This document shows positions 34,197-42,237 of a DNA stretch of 64,000 bases, piece after piece. How positions within the stretch are numbered: position 1 is the stretch's first letter; each line of letters begins with the position of its first letter. The translations under genes were made by a program, and so were the position numbers. The notes under the pieces are model-generated. The model was given only the letters and a program-made list of their open reading frames with translations. It did no database searches and was not told the DNA's origin. The stretch covers positions 49,080 through 113,079 of the forward strand of contig DASRXC010000068.1 in the NCBI GenBank assembly GCA_035654355.1, written 5' to 3'. Origin of the DNA: JAFAHD01 sp035654355 (lineage in GTDB: Bacteria > Vulcanimicrobiota > Vulcanimicrobiia > Eremiobacterales > Eremiobacteraceae).

Positions 34197-35288
34197 TCAG
34201 ACGTTGAATTTGAAATTGACGACGTCGCCCTCTTGCATCACGTAGTCGCGGCCTTCTGAGCGCAGTAGTCCCGCTTCCCGGACGGCTGCCAAACTGCGCA
34301 GCTTGGCGAGGTCGTCGTAACTCGCGATCTCGGCGCGGATGAAACCACGCTCGATATCGCTATGGATCTCGCCGGCGGCCTGTGGCGCCTTGGTGCCGCG
34401 CTCAATCGTCCATGCGCGCGTCTCTTTTTCGCCGGCAGTAAGAAATGTCATGAGATTGAGGAGCCGGTAGCTGCCCAGGATCAGCTGGTCCAGGCCGCTT
34501 TGCTCCACTCCTAGTTCCTTGGCGTACGCCGCCGCTTCATCGGGCGGCAGCGCCGCGAGCTCGGCCTCAAGCTTCGCGCAGACGACAATGCACTCTGCCT
34601 GTTCCATAGCCGCCCGCGCTCGCACGGCGGCGACTTGAGGCGACGGAGAGGTCAGGCCGGCTTCGTCGACATTCGCGACGTAAAGCAACGGTTTTGCGGT
34701 GAGCAACGACAGTTCCTTTGAGAGGGACAGCGTGAGCTCATCGTGCGCAATCGCGCGCGCGGGTTTGCCGGCATCAAGCGCGTCGCGTAGTCGGGTGAGC
34801 GCCGCGAGTTCGGGCGCGAGTTTCGGATCCGCTTTCACGCGCGCTTCCGTTTTCTCAAGCCGCTTGTCGACGGTGCCCAGGTCAGCGAGCGCGAGCTCGA
34901 CGGTGATGATCTCGATGTCGCGCAGTGCATCAGGATGCTCCTCGACGTGCACGACGTTCTTGTCCTCGAAGCAGCGTACGACCATCGCGATCGCATCGAC
35001 TTCGCGGATGTGAGAGAGAAAAGCGTTGCCAAGTCCCTCGCCCTTCGAGGCGCCGCGCACCAAGCCGGCGATGTCGACGAACGTCGTCGTCGACGGCACG
35101 ATCTGTTTGCTCGAAAAGATCTCTGAGAGCACCGCTAGACGCGGGTCCGGCACCGGCACGATGCCGACGTTCGGATCGATCGTAGTAAAAGGATAATTCG
35201 CCGCGCTGGCTGCGCTGCGGGTAATCGCATTGAAGAGGGTCGACTTGCCGACGTTCGGCAGGCCGACGATGCCGCACGCGAGCGACAT
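34197..35288 (-). CDS. ychF: YchF-family translation-associated ATPase (OLA1-like)
   Basis: The 363-residue P-loop protein has G1 GIVGLPNVGKSTLFNAIT, the Ser/Thr switch region NYPFTTIDPN, G3 FVDIAGLVRGASKGEGLGN and the unusual G4 variant LLYVANVDEA (in place of NKxD) that gives the family ATP rather than GTP preference. A coiled-coil insertion (about 130-200) and a C-terminal TGS domain (TRAWTIERGTKAPQAAGEIH ... GDVVNFKFNV) complete it. It binds ribosomes and affects stress responses. The start ATG overlaps the MscS stop by one base (TGATG). Confidence 0.95.
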   Translation of the reverse strand: MSLACGIVGLPNVGKSTLFNAITRSAASAANYPFTTIDPNVGIVPVPDPRLAVLSEIFSSKQIVPSTTTFVDIAGLVRGASKGEGLGNAFLSHIREVDAIAMVVRCFEDKNVVHVEEHPDALRDIEIITVELALADLGTVDKRLEKTEARVKADPKLAPELAALTRLRDALDAGKPARAIAHDELTLSLSKELSLLTAKPLLYVANVDEAGLTSPSPQVAAVRARAAMEQAECIVVCAKLEAELAALPPDEAAAYAKELGVEQSGLDQLILGSYRLLNLMTFLTAGEKETRAWTIERGTKAPQAAGEIHSDIERGFIRAEIASYDDLAKLRSLAAVREAGLLRSEGRDYVMQEGDVVNFKFNV

Positions 35289-36184
35289 CAGCTTTGTTTC
35301 GCCGATCCGTCGGCTGGCGTCGCGGACTCATCCTTCTCACCGCTCGGTAGCCAGCCTTTGGCTTGCAACTGTTCCGCGAGATATTCTCGTATCGCACCAT
35401 CATCAACGTGGGCGTGCGGGTCGGGCGCGCGGACGGAAACGCGAAACGTGGCTTTTTCCGGCGTGAACGCGTCGAGCGTGACGAAGACGCTTTGATCGTC
35501 GATCTTCGCGACTTGCGCAGCGCCCTTTGCGATCGCGAGGATCGCCTTCTTCATGTCATCGACTGTGCCGCGCCAGGGAACATCGAAGGAGATGTCCAGC
35601 CGTTTGGCACCGCGGCTGAGATTGGTCGTCACATAGATGTTGCCGTTGGGGATGAAGACCGAGCGCCCGTGTCGGTCGATGAGCCGCGTCGTGCGCACAC
35701 CGATCGCCTCGACGACGCCCGAGATGAGACTGTTGATGCCGGTCGTGATCTCGACGCGGTCACCGACGTCGAACTGCCCTTCTGCAAAGATCGAGTACCC
35801 GGCGAGCCAGTCGCGCACGACCCATTGCGCGCCGAATGCAAGCACGGCGGTGATCGCGCCGGCTGACCACACGGCAGGTCCGATATCGACATCCCAGATG
35901 CGCAGTAGCGTGAGCGCGAGCACGACGACGATGACGCCGCCAACTATCGACTTGATGGGAGACAAGTATGTCTTGGCGCGCGGATGCTTCAACAACAAGC
36001 GCCTGGCGAAGAAACGATCGATCGCCGCAAAGCATAATCGCCATACGATAAACGCGACAACGAGCGCGATGAGCGTCTCGTAGCCCTGCGTGATAAGCTT
36101 GTGTTGCTCGGCCGGTAACGCGTTCAACGCGGGCACGCTCGGCGTCGGCGTCGCTTGCACGGCCCGGCGGCTTCCAGAGCGCAT
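35288..36184 (-). CDS. MscS-family mechanosensitive channel
   Basis: The 298-residue protein has three membrane helices (LIALVVAFIVWRLCFAAIDR about 38-57; IVGGVIVVVLALTLLRIW; the pore helix AGAITAVLAFGAQWVVRDWL) followed by the beta domain FDVGDRVEI, GVVEAIGVRTTRLIDRHGRS, VFIPNG and a C-terminal domain RLDISFDVPWRGTVDDMKKA. It opens under membrane tension and protects against hypo-osmotic shock. Length is close to E. coli MscS. A charged tail (PSGEKDESATPADGSAKQS) ends the protein. It is translationally coupled to ychF and lies divergent from the bifunctional-nuclease-family gene. Confidence 0.92.
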   Translation of the reverse strand: MRSGSRRAVQATPTPSVPALNALPAEQHKLITQGYETLIALVVAFIVWRLCFAAIDRFFARRLLLKHPRAKTYLSPIKSIVGGVIVVVLALTLLRIWDVDIGPAVWSAGAITAVLAFGAQWVVRDWLAGYSIFAEGQFDVGDRVEITTGINSLISGVVEAIGVRTTRLIDRHGRSVFIPNGNIYVTTNLSRGAKRLDISFDVPWRGTVDDMKKAILAIAKGAAQVAKIDDQSVFVTLDAFTPEKATFRVSVRAPDPHAHVDDGAIREYLAEQLQAKGWLPSGEKDESATPADGSAKQS

Positions 36185-36270
36185 CCGCGCGGTCCTGCGC
36201 CACGCGCGTTAGGTGTGCGCTCGCACGATAGGAACCATGTGCTTTGTGCAGAAGGCCGCGTCGATTTCTC

Positions 36271-36750
36271 ATGCGCCAGATGAAGGTGGACAAACTCGGC
36301 ATCGATCTGCTCACGCACGATCCCGTTGTCATCCTCAAGGACTTAGAGGGCAGACGATACCTCCCGATCCTCATCGGGGCCTTCGAAGCCACCGCGATCC
36401 AGCTCGCGCTCGAAGGCCAAGCGGTGCCGCGTCCGCTCTCGCACGATCTCATGAAGTCCATGCTCGATAGCCTCAATGCGAAGCTGACCAAGATCGTGAT
36501 CCACGACATTCGCGATAGCACGTTTTTCGCGAAATTGGTGCTTGAGTGCAACGGCGAAGATCAGGAGATCGACGCTCGGCCGAGCGATTGCATCGCGCTC
36601 GCGCTGCGCGCCAATGCCCCGATCTACGTGAGCGACAAGATCGTGCTCGAGGAGTCGGTGTACGACAAGAAGGCTGAGGAAGAAGAGATGCAGCGCTTCA
36701 AGAAATACATCGAAAGCCTTAAACCAAGCGATTTCAAGACCGAATCCTAA
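36271..36750 (+). CDS. Bifunctional nuclease family (DUF151) protein
   Basis: Start is taken as ATG 36271 (MRQMKVDKLGIDLLTHDPVV); no strong ribosome binding site is visible, and the ATG at 36280 is an equal alternative. The 159-residue protein has the DUF151/BFN core: VVILKDLEGRRYLPILIGAFEATAI, ALEGQAVPRPLSHDLMKSML, IVIHDIRDSTFFAKLVL and EIDARPSDCIALALRANAPIYV. Family members in plants have nuclease activity; in Thermotoga and actinobacteria the role is unsettled. A charged helix (KKAEEEEMQRFKKYIESL) forms the C-terminus. A strong hairpin follows at 36771-36792. Confidence 0.9.
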   Translation: MRQMKVDKLGIDLLTHDPVVILKDLEGRRYLPILIGAFEATAIQLALEGQAVPRPLSHDLMKSMLDSLNAKLTKIVIHDIRDSTFFAKLVLECNGEDQEIDARPSDCIALALRANAPIYVSDKIVLEESVYDKKAEEEEMQRFKKYIESLKPSDFKTES

Positions 36751-36770
36751 GTTCCGCTTCATATGAAAGC

Positions 36771-36792
36771 AACGCCCTCGTTGAAGGGCGTT
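36771..36792 (+). terminator. Hairpin between DUF151 and mtnP genes
   Basis: A perfect 8-bp stem (AACGCCCT / AGGGCGTT) with a six-base loop CGTTGA, extended imperfectly by AGCA/TGCT. It follows the DUF151 gene by 20 bases and precedes the mtnP start by 20. There is no long T-run, so it may be a partial terminator that lowers transcription into mtnP. Confidence 0.55.
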
Positions 36793-36812
36793 CTGCTTGA
36801 AAGGGCATCTCG

Positions 36813-37616
36813 GTGAAACAGACCGCGGAGATCGGCGTGTTCGGCGGCTCAGGTTTTTATTCGCTCATCGAAGGCATGAACGAGCTCAAAGTCGAGACGC
36901 CGTACGGCGCGCCGTCGGATGTGCTCGCTATCGGCGAGATGGCCGGACATCGCGTCGCGTTTTTGCCGCGCCACGGCAAGACGCACGCGCTGCCCCCGCA
37001 CATGATCAACTATCGAGCCAATGTCTTCGCGATGAAAGAGCTCGGGGTCACCCGCATCATCGCGCCCACCGCTGCGGGCTCACTGCAAGGGTGGGTGAAG
37101 CCGGGCGACTTCGTGGTCTCCGACCAGCTTGTCGATCGCACCAACGCGCGCAAAGATACGTTTTATGACGGGCCGATCACGACGCACGTCTCGTTCGCGC
37201 ATCCATATTGCCCACAGCTGCGCGAGCTGGCGATCGATGTGATTGGGAAACAAGAGATCCCCGTGCACGAACGCGGCACGGTTGTCTGCATCCAAGGGCC
37301 TCGCTTTTCTACCGTGGCCGAAAGTCGTTGGTTCGCCGCGGCCGGCTGGGAAGTCATCAATATGACGCAATACCCAGAAGCCTATTTGGCGCGCGAGCTC
37401 GAGATGTGCTACACGAACATCGCGCTCATCACGGATTATGATGTCGGGTTGGAAGGCGAAGAGGGCATCGAGCCGGTCACGCACGAGGGCGTCATCAAAG
37501 TATTCAACGAGAACAACGAACGCGTGAAGCGCGTGATCAAAGACATGGTCGCGCAGATGCCAACAAAGCGCACGTGCAATTGCGGCTCAGCGTTGCAAGG
37601 CGCGCGACTGGGCTAG
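36813..37616 (+). CDS. mtnP: S-methyl-5'-thioadenosine phosphorylase
   Basis: The 267-residue enzyme of the PNP/MTAP family begins IGVFGGSGFYSLIEGM (phosphate-binding), with FLPRHGKTHALPPHMINYRA, IAPTAAGSLQGWVKPGDFVV, TVVCIQGPRFSTVAESRWFA and GWEVINMTQYPEAYLARELE (ribose and purine contacts) and LITDYDVGLEG. It cleaves 5'-methylthioadenosine, a by-product of polyamine synthesis, into adenine and methylthioribose 1-phosphate for methionine salvage. A Cys pair CNCG sits near the C-terminus. Start is GTG at 36813. It may be partly co-transcribed with the upstream gene through the intervening hairpin. Confidence 0.93.
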   Translation: MKQTAEIGVFGGSGFYSLIEGMNELKVETPYGAPSDVLAIGEMAGHRVAFLPRHGKTHALPPHMINYRANVFAMKELGVTRIIAPTAAGSLQGWVKPGDFVVSDQLVDRTNARKDTFYDGPITTHVSFAHPYCPQLRELAIDVIGKQEIPVHERGTVVCIQGPRFSTVAESRWFAAAGWEVINMTQYPEAYLARELEMCYTNIALITDYDVGLEGEEGIEPVTHEGVIKVFNENNERVKRVIKDMVAQMPTKRTCNCGSALQGARLG

Positions 37617-37620
37617 CAGT

Positions 37621-38163
37621 CTATTTAGGTCGTATTTCTTCGAAGACCGAAGCTACTTTGATTGAAAAGCCCGGCATCGACGAGTGTGTGAACGTGTCGT
37701 CGGCCGCGAACCGGTGAACGCCCTCTGAGTCGTATGCCGCAAACGCGCTGTCTTTCGGGTCGGCCAACAGCACGAGTTGCGTGCCGGCAGCGAGGTAGGT
37801 GCGTATTTTGTCGTCGATGTCGGCGCGCCGATCATCTGGCGATTTGATCTCTACGGCAACGGTGGGAGCCATACGCGGGATGAGCGCGGCCTCGCGCTCT
37901 TCAAATGCGAGCTGCGCGAACGACAGAAACGCGATATCCGGAACAAGCGGCCGGGTGATCTCATGCGGCGGCGTAACGCGAAACTCCCATTCGGTGCCAA
38001 CGCGGCCCCGTCCACCTTCTTCCGCCCAAGCCAGCATCGCTGAGCCAAGCTTCAATTGGGCACGTGCGTGTGGGTCTTGCGGACTCACCTTCTGCAACGC
38101 GCGGCCGCGCACCCATTCGGTCGCTGGCTTGGTCTCGGGAAGCGTGATTTCTTTGATCGACAT
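37621..38163 (-). CDS. Uma2-family restriction-endonuclease-fold protein
   Basis: The start is ATG 38163 (MSIKEITLPETKPATEWVRG), supported by the promoter just upstream. The 180-residue protein follows the Uma2 (DUF820) pattern: EWVRGRALQKVSPQDPHARA, RVTPPHEITRPLVPDIAFLS with the catalytic PD, PTVAVEIKSPDDRRADIDDK (E-x-K), then YLAAGTQLVLLADP and FSIKVASVFEEI. Uma2 proteins are expanded in cyanobacteria and in phyla of this kind; the cellular role is unknown and transposon association has been proposed, though no mobile element is present here. Confidence 0.9.
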   Translation of the reverse strand: MSIKEITLPETKPATEWVRGRALQKVSPQDPHARAQLKLGSAMLAWAEEGGRGRVGTEWEFRVTPPHEITRPLVPDIAFLSFAQLAFEEREAALIPRMAPTVAVEIKSPDDRRADIDDKIRTYLAAGTQLVLLADPKDSAFAAYDSEGVHRFAADDTFTHSSMPGFSIKVASVFEEIRPK

Positions 38164-38179
38164 GGCGCTCTCACAGGGG

Positions 38180-38210
38180 ATTATATCACGCTGGACGGCC
38201 ATTCTGTCTA
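38180..38210 (-). promoter_or_regulatory. Promoter of the Uma2 gene
   Basis: On the minus strand a consensus TATAAT (38180-38185) lies 19 bases after TAGACA (38205-38210). The -10 is 16 bases upstream of the ATG, giving a leader of about nine bases. Confidence 0.5.
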
Positions 38211-38228
38211 GACGGTCTTACGTGATCG

Positions 38229-39800
38229 TCACATAGCGTAACGGCTCAGTTCGTTCGCGACGCGCCTGCCTTGATATCGCGCCAACGTCATCACCGCGAT
38301 CATCGGGTTCGCACCGCATGAAGTTGGAAACACCGATGCATCGCACACCATCAAGTTCTTGCACGCGTGGCTCTCGCCGCGCGCGTTGACGGCGCTGCGC
38401 TTGGGGTCTTCACCCATCTTGACGGTACCTTGGCAGTGCGAGGAGACCAAGAACGTTTCGCATGGGCGAAACTGCATGTGATCGCACAGCGCAGCGTCCT
38501 GGCGGCTCTTGAAGCGCGCGCCGCCAAGTGCTCCGAGCTGCTCATCGGACGTCAACACGACTTCTTTGGCGCCGGCCGCGAACATGATCTCGACGCCCCG
38601 ACGTGCGGCGAAGCGCAGCCGCTCTTTGTCCGGTTCACTCAGATGATAAATGATCGCAGCACTTTGGCCGTCCCATACCACACCATTGCGCGATCCAACT
38701 GAGTCGACCAGCATCACACCGAAGCCCGCGAGTTTCGAGTACTGCGACATCAGCGCGAAGTGTTCGGACCCGATGTCCGGCAAGGCGCACGCGGCCCCGA
38801 CTGGATGATCGAAAAGACACTCGTAATAGAAGCCGTGGCTGCTATAGTACTGATCGCTGTAGATCGCGCCGGTGATGCCGCGATAGTTGACGAGGTCGCG
38901 CTCGAAGACACCTGCGATCGGCAGGCTTGGATGGAGCACGAGGCCGCGTCCGATCATCTGATTGGAATCGGGAAGATGGGAGCGTTGCAACAGCACCGGT
39001 GACGCGATGGCACCTGCGCTGAGGATGATCAGCTTAGCGCTGACTGTGATCTCACCCGGTTCTACCGAGTTCTTCTCTGAGCCGGGCGCGGTCGGGCGTA
39101 CCGTTGCCGTGAGCCCAGTCGCCACGCGTTGCGAGCCGCGCTGCGCGAACTGGATGGAGTGCACGTCACAGTGATGGATGAGCCGCACGTTACGCCGCAA
39201 CGCGTCGTGCGCGTAGGTGACCATCGTGCTCAGTTTGCGATCGTACGCGCATCCTTGCCCGCAATAGCCGCAGCCGATGCAGTCGATCATGTTGAGCTCG
39301 AAACGTTTGGTCTGCACGCCCAGCGCTTTGCAGCCTGCTGCGAACATATGGTTGTTGCCGTTGATCTGATCGTCGGCCGGTGTGTGGACGTTCAGACGGC
39401 GTCTCACGTCTGCCAGGCATGATGCCATGTTGAGGCCGCTGACCCCGTAATCATTAGCTGTTCGCTCGAACGAAAACGGTCCGACCCCCGTCTCTCGCTT
39501 CCAGGTGCTCCACACGTCCTCACGTGGATCAAAGCATAGTGCGAAATTGACCGTCGTGCCACCACCGACGCACTCACCGCTCTGCACGGGAATCGCGCCG
39601 TCGACCGTCGTTCGTCCACCCCGCTGCGCATACAAAATGCTCATGTCGAGCTCTCGCTGATCGAAATAGTCGTGCGTGTAATAGCCGCCCTTTTCCAACA
39701 TGACGATGCGCTTGTTGGTATACTCGGAAAGCGTCGCAGCCAGTGTCGCGCCAGCGGCGCCTGCGCCTACAATGACTATGTCCGCTTCGATGTTGGTCAT
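38229..39800 (-). CDS. GMC-family oxidoreductase, large subunit of a gluconate-dehydrogenase-like enzyme
   Basis: The 523-residue flavoprotein starts with the FAD site ADIVIVGAGAAGATLAATLS, with VMLEKGG, then the GMC signature around SGECVGGGTTVNFALCFDPR, LIILSAGAIASPVLLQRS and the C-terminal SCGANPMIAVMTLARYQGRR. A Cys-rich segment CIGCGYCGQGCAYD (about 177-190) is unusual for simple GMC enzymes and is typical of the membrane-linked dehydrogenases that transfer electrons to a cytochrome or cluster partner. The adjacent upstream gene encodes a gluconate 2-dehydrogenase subunit 3-like protein with which it shares an ATGA overlap. It probably oxidises a sugar or alcohol; no cytochrome c subunit gene is adjacent. 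Confidence 0.88.
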   Translation of the reverse strand: MTNIEADIVIVGAGAAGATLAATLSEYTNKRIVMLEKGGYYTHDYFDQRELDMSILYAQRGGRTTVDGAIPVQSGECVGGGTTVNFALCFDPREDVWSTWKRETGVGPFSFERTANDYGVSGLNMASCLADVRRRLNVHTPADDQINGNNHMFAAGCKALGVQTKRFELNMIDCIGCGYCGQGCAYDRKLSTMVTYAHDALRRNVRLIHHCDVHSIQFAQRGSQRVATGLTATVRPTAPGSEKNSVEPGEITVSAKLIILSAGAIASPVLLQRSHLPDSNQMIGRGLVLHPSLPIAGVFERDLVNYRGITGAIYSDQYYSSHGFYYECLFDHPVGAACALPDIGSEHFALMSQYSKLAGFGVMLVDSVGSRNGVVWDGQSAAIIYHLSEPDKERLRFAARRGVEIMFAAGAKEVVLTSDEQLGALGGARFKSRQDAALCDHMQFRPCETFLVSSHCQGTVKMGEDPKRSAVNARGESHACKNLMVCDASVFPTSCGANPMIAVMTLARYQGRRVANELSRYAM

Positions 39801-40450
39801 GAGCTACGGAAATGCAAGAGCGGGCCAGCGTATCCAATGAGTGCCCAGGCTTCGTCCATCGAGTACGCTGCCGCCATGATAAGCGACTTCATCGCGCGGT
39901 AGAACCGTCGCCGGATGCCGAGATCGCTGCGCGCCCAGAGCATGACGTACGCGCGCTGTTCTTGCAGCTGAAGGGACGCGAACGATGTCTGCGCAGCGTT
40001 CCAATGAGCACTCAGCGTCTGGTATGACTTCGCGTCGGCTGCCACGCGCGCTTCGACAGTCGCGGGTTGGGACTTGTCACCCGGCACCGGGGGATAAACC
40101 GCGAGCTCCGCTGAGGTCAGCGCTGCGGGCGGCGACGCGAAAAGCGAAAGGCTGTCGAAGACCGCCAGATTGCGAGCGATGTCTGCGTCTTTGTCAACGC
40201 CGAACAGCGCGTTCGCACTCGATGCAATCGCTGCCGGAGTAAGCGCTGCAAAGCGCGGATCGTCGAACGGAAGCATCGCCTTGACGAGCGCCACGAAGAT
40301 GGTGTTGGGTGGCTCGCCTGGTAGGATAGGAGTCGCCTGCGCTCCCGGCGGCGCCTGTGCCACCTGTCCGAACAACCCACCGCCGCGAAGCCAATGGAGC
40401 GCACTCGCCGCCGCGAGCGAACTTGACTCCAGGAACGCGCGGCGTTCCAC
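39797..40450 (-). CDS. Gluconate 2-dehydrogenase subunit 3-like protein with Tat signal
   Basis: The 217-residue protein starts MERRAFLESSSLAAASALHW, a twin-arginine leader (RRAFL), so it is exported folded. The mature part is helical with the pattern expected for subunit 3 of gluconate or fructose dehydrogenases (VALVKAMLPFDDPRFAALTP; SFASLQLQEQRAYVMLWARS; KSLIMAAAYSMDEAWALIGY), which acts as a chaperone/escort carrying the large flavoprotein subunit through the Tat system. The large subunit is encoded immediately downstream with a four-base overlap and has no signal of its own, fitting co-export. Confidence 0.88.
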   Translation of the reverse strand: MERRAFLESSSLAAASALHWLRGGGLFGQVAQAPPGAQATPILPGEPPNTIFVALVKAMLPFDDPRFAALTPAAIASSANALFGVDKDADIARNLAVFDSLSLFASPPAALTSAELAVYPPVPGDKSQPATVEARVAADAKSYQTLSAHWNAAQTSFASLQLQEQRAYVMLWARSDLGIRRRFYRAMKSLIMAAAYSMDEAWALIGYAGPLLHFRSS

Positions 40451-40451
40451 G

Positions 40452-41537
40452 TCAGAGACTACGGAGTTGGATCTGCAGCCAACCGAACGTCGTGGCCGGC
40501 GCGATGTTGGTGTCGCTCATGCGTTCCGCTTCGTTGATGGCGTCGATTGCGTCGGCGGCCTTCTGCGCGGCGTTTGCGCCAAGCGCTTCTGCAGTCTTCC
40601 GGTATTCCGTCGCCGAGCTCGGGTCCAGCACTACATTGCTGTTGCCCAAGGCGGTGACCATGAGATCCCGCGCCGTCAGTCGCGCCTGGCGCAACACCTC
40701 GCTCAGCTGACTGCGCGCGTTTTCCCGCTCATCCTTGTCGAACTCGGGCATCGGAGGCAGTTTGCCGGGCGTTCGCAGGCATGCGAGCAACCATTCCCGC
40801 GCGGCTTGGCGCAGCCCAGAAGACTCCTCGTCCAGCTCGGAAAGCGCGTCGCCCAAACTGCCTTGCGCCTTGCGCGCGATTTCTAGTGCACGAGCCTTCG
40901 GCATTTTATACTCGCTGATCAGTTCGCGCTCGATCATCGCATCCGGGATCGTATCGAAGCGCACGAGGACAGCGCGCGAGCGGATCGTCTCGATGATGCT
41001 ATCGAGGTGCTCGGTCGTGATCAGGAATAGTTTTCCGGGATTGGGCTCTTCGAGCTCCTTAAGCAGCGCGTTGTAGGTCGCGTCGTTGGTGACGTTGTCA
41101 AAGTCGGGTAGGATCGCGATGAGCCGGCTGCCGCCCTCGTAGCTCTTGAGGCTCATGAGCTGGATGATGCGACGGCTTGTCTCGATGCCGATGTCGCTGG
41201 TCTTTCGCTCCGGCTTGCCCGCGAAGGCATCGGCTGCGTGCACGAATTCATCGTCGACGATGATGATGTCGCCCGAGCTGCCGGCGATGCCGCGCTTGCA
41301 CGCGCCGCACTCACCGCAGTAGCCGACCGGGAATGACTCAGCGTCCTCGCACAGCAGCGACAGCGCAAGCGCTCGCGCAAACGTCTTCTTGCCAACGCCA
41401 CGCGGACCGTAGAAGATGTACGCATGAGCGAGTCCGTCGCGTCCGACGCGCCGGAAGTATTCGACGACCTGCTCGTGGTCGATAAAGCGCTTAGGAGCGT
41501 CAGGACGAGGAGGTGGCTCTACAACCGCCTGCGGCAT
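40452..41537 (-). CDS. holB: DNA polymerase III delta' subunit (clamp-loader)
   Basis: Start is taken as ATG 41537 (MPQAVVEPPPRPDAPKRFID); the open frame extends far upstream only because the tmk region is free of stops in that frame. The 361-residue AAA+ protein has Walker A YGPRGVGKKTFARALA, a zinc module with four Cys (LLC... YCGECGACKRG), Walker-B-like LIAILPDFDNV in place of DExx, and the SRC-like region IRSRAVLVRFDTIPD, lacking a functional ATPase, as in delta'. It bridges delta and gamma/tau in the replicative clamp loader. It follows tmk in the same transcript, a common bacterial gene order. Confidence 0.88.
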   Translation of the reverse strand: MPQAVVEPPPRPDAPKRFIDHEQVVEYFRRVGRDGLAHAYIFYGPRGVGKKTFARALALSLLCEDAESFPVGYCGECGACKRGIAGSSGDIIIVDDEFVHAADAFAGKPERKTSDIGIETSRRIIQLMSLKSYEGGSRLIAILPDFDNVTNDATYNALLKELEEPNPGKLFLITTEHLDSIIETIRSRAVLVRFDTIPDAMIERELISEYKMPKARALEIARKAQGSLGDALSELDEESSGLRQAAREWLLACLRTPGKLPPMPEFDKDERENARSQLSEVLRQARLTARDLMVTALGNSNVVLDPSSATEYRKTAEALGANAAQKAADAIDAINEAERMSDTNIAPATTFGWLQIQLRSL

Positions 41538-41586
41538 TCGCTTGGGCACAATCACATTTTTCGGCGCGACGCGTGGCCGCCGCCTC

Positions 41587-42237
41587 TTACGAGGAGCGCG
41601 GAGTTGCCCTTTCGGGCGTGAGTCGACTGAGCACGACGTCGCGGATCTCCGTCGCCAGCTCGTCCTGATCGCGCGTTCCATCCAAGACGATGACCCGGCT
41701 TGGATCCGCCGCCGCGACCTCGCGGTAGCCCTCAGCCACGCGCTCGTGAAAATCGCGTTTTTCGCGCTCCATGCGATCGGTCGTCTTCTTGCGCCCGCGC
41801 AGCCGCTCGCGCGACACAGCAACGGGGATGTCGAGCAAGAACGTGACGTCGGGCGCGAGGTTGCGTGCTGCGAACATCGTGATCTGCATGAGCGTCTGAA
41901 CCGGGAGCTTGCGGCCATACCCCTGGTAGGCGAGCGAGGCATCCCAAAACCGATCAGCGACGACGAGGCGCCCCTCGTCAAGCGCCGGTTCGATGATCTT
42001 ATCGACAAGCTCGGCACGCGATGCGGAGAGCAAGAGCATCTCAGCCTCGCGCGACATCTGACCGAGCGGATCGATGAGCAGCTCTCGTAAGCGCTCGCCG
42101 AGCGGCGTTCCACCCGGCTCGCGCGTGAAGATGAACGGGATCGTCGTCTGCGCGAGATAGTCGTGCAGCAGCCGGACTTGGGTCGTCTTGCCCGAGCCTT
42201 CGATGCCCTCAAAGGTGACGAACAGCCCTCGGGCTAT
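41587..42237 (-). CDS. tmk: Thymidylate kinase, without a standard start codon
   Basis: The P-loop segment GLFVTFEGIEGSGKTTQ is encoded at about 42225-42180 in the frame that continues through VVADRFWDASLAYQGYGRKL, DVTFLLDIPVAVSRERLRGR and RMEREKRDFHERVAEGY, giving a full-length TMPK of 212-216 residues. The first ATG (42057) would remove the entire P-loop. The upstream frame has no ATG, GTG or TTG. Candidates are ATA at 42237, eight bases after AGGA and overlapping the upstream stop as ATAG, giving M-ARGLFVTFEG like many TMPKs, or CTG at 42225. The enzyme converts dTMP to dTDP. Gene order R3H ATPase-tmk-holB suggests a single transcript. Confidence 0.9.
   Translation of the reverse strand: MARGLFVTFEGIEGSGKTTQVRLLHDYLAQTTIPFIFTREPGGTPLGERLRELLIDPLGQMSREAEMLLLSASRAELVDKIIEPALDEGRLVVADRFWDASLAYQGYGRKLPVQTLMQITMFAARNLAPDVTFLLDIPVAVSRERLRGRKKTTDRMEREKRDFHERVAEGYREVAAADPSRVIVLDGTRDQDELATEIRDVVLSRLTPERATPRSS

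Noticed and set aside
37621..38163. Uma2 gene as a sign of a mobile element.
   Set aside because: No transposase, terminal repeats or target duplication flank it.
40452..42212. A single 586-codon frame spanning holB and most of tmk.
   Set aside because: The N-terminal 225 codons are the tmk region read in another frame (Arg/Ser-rich); the real tmk frame has all TMPK motifs.
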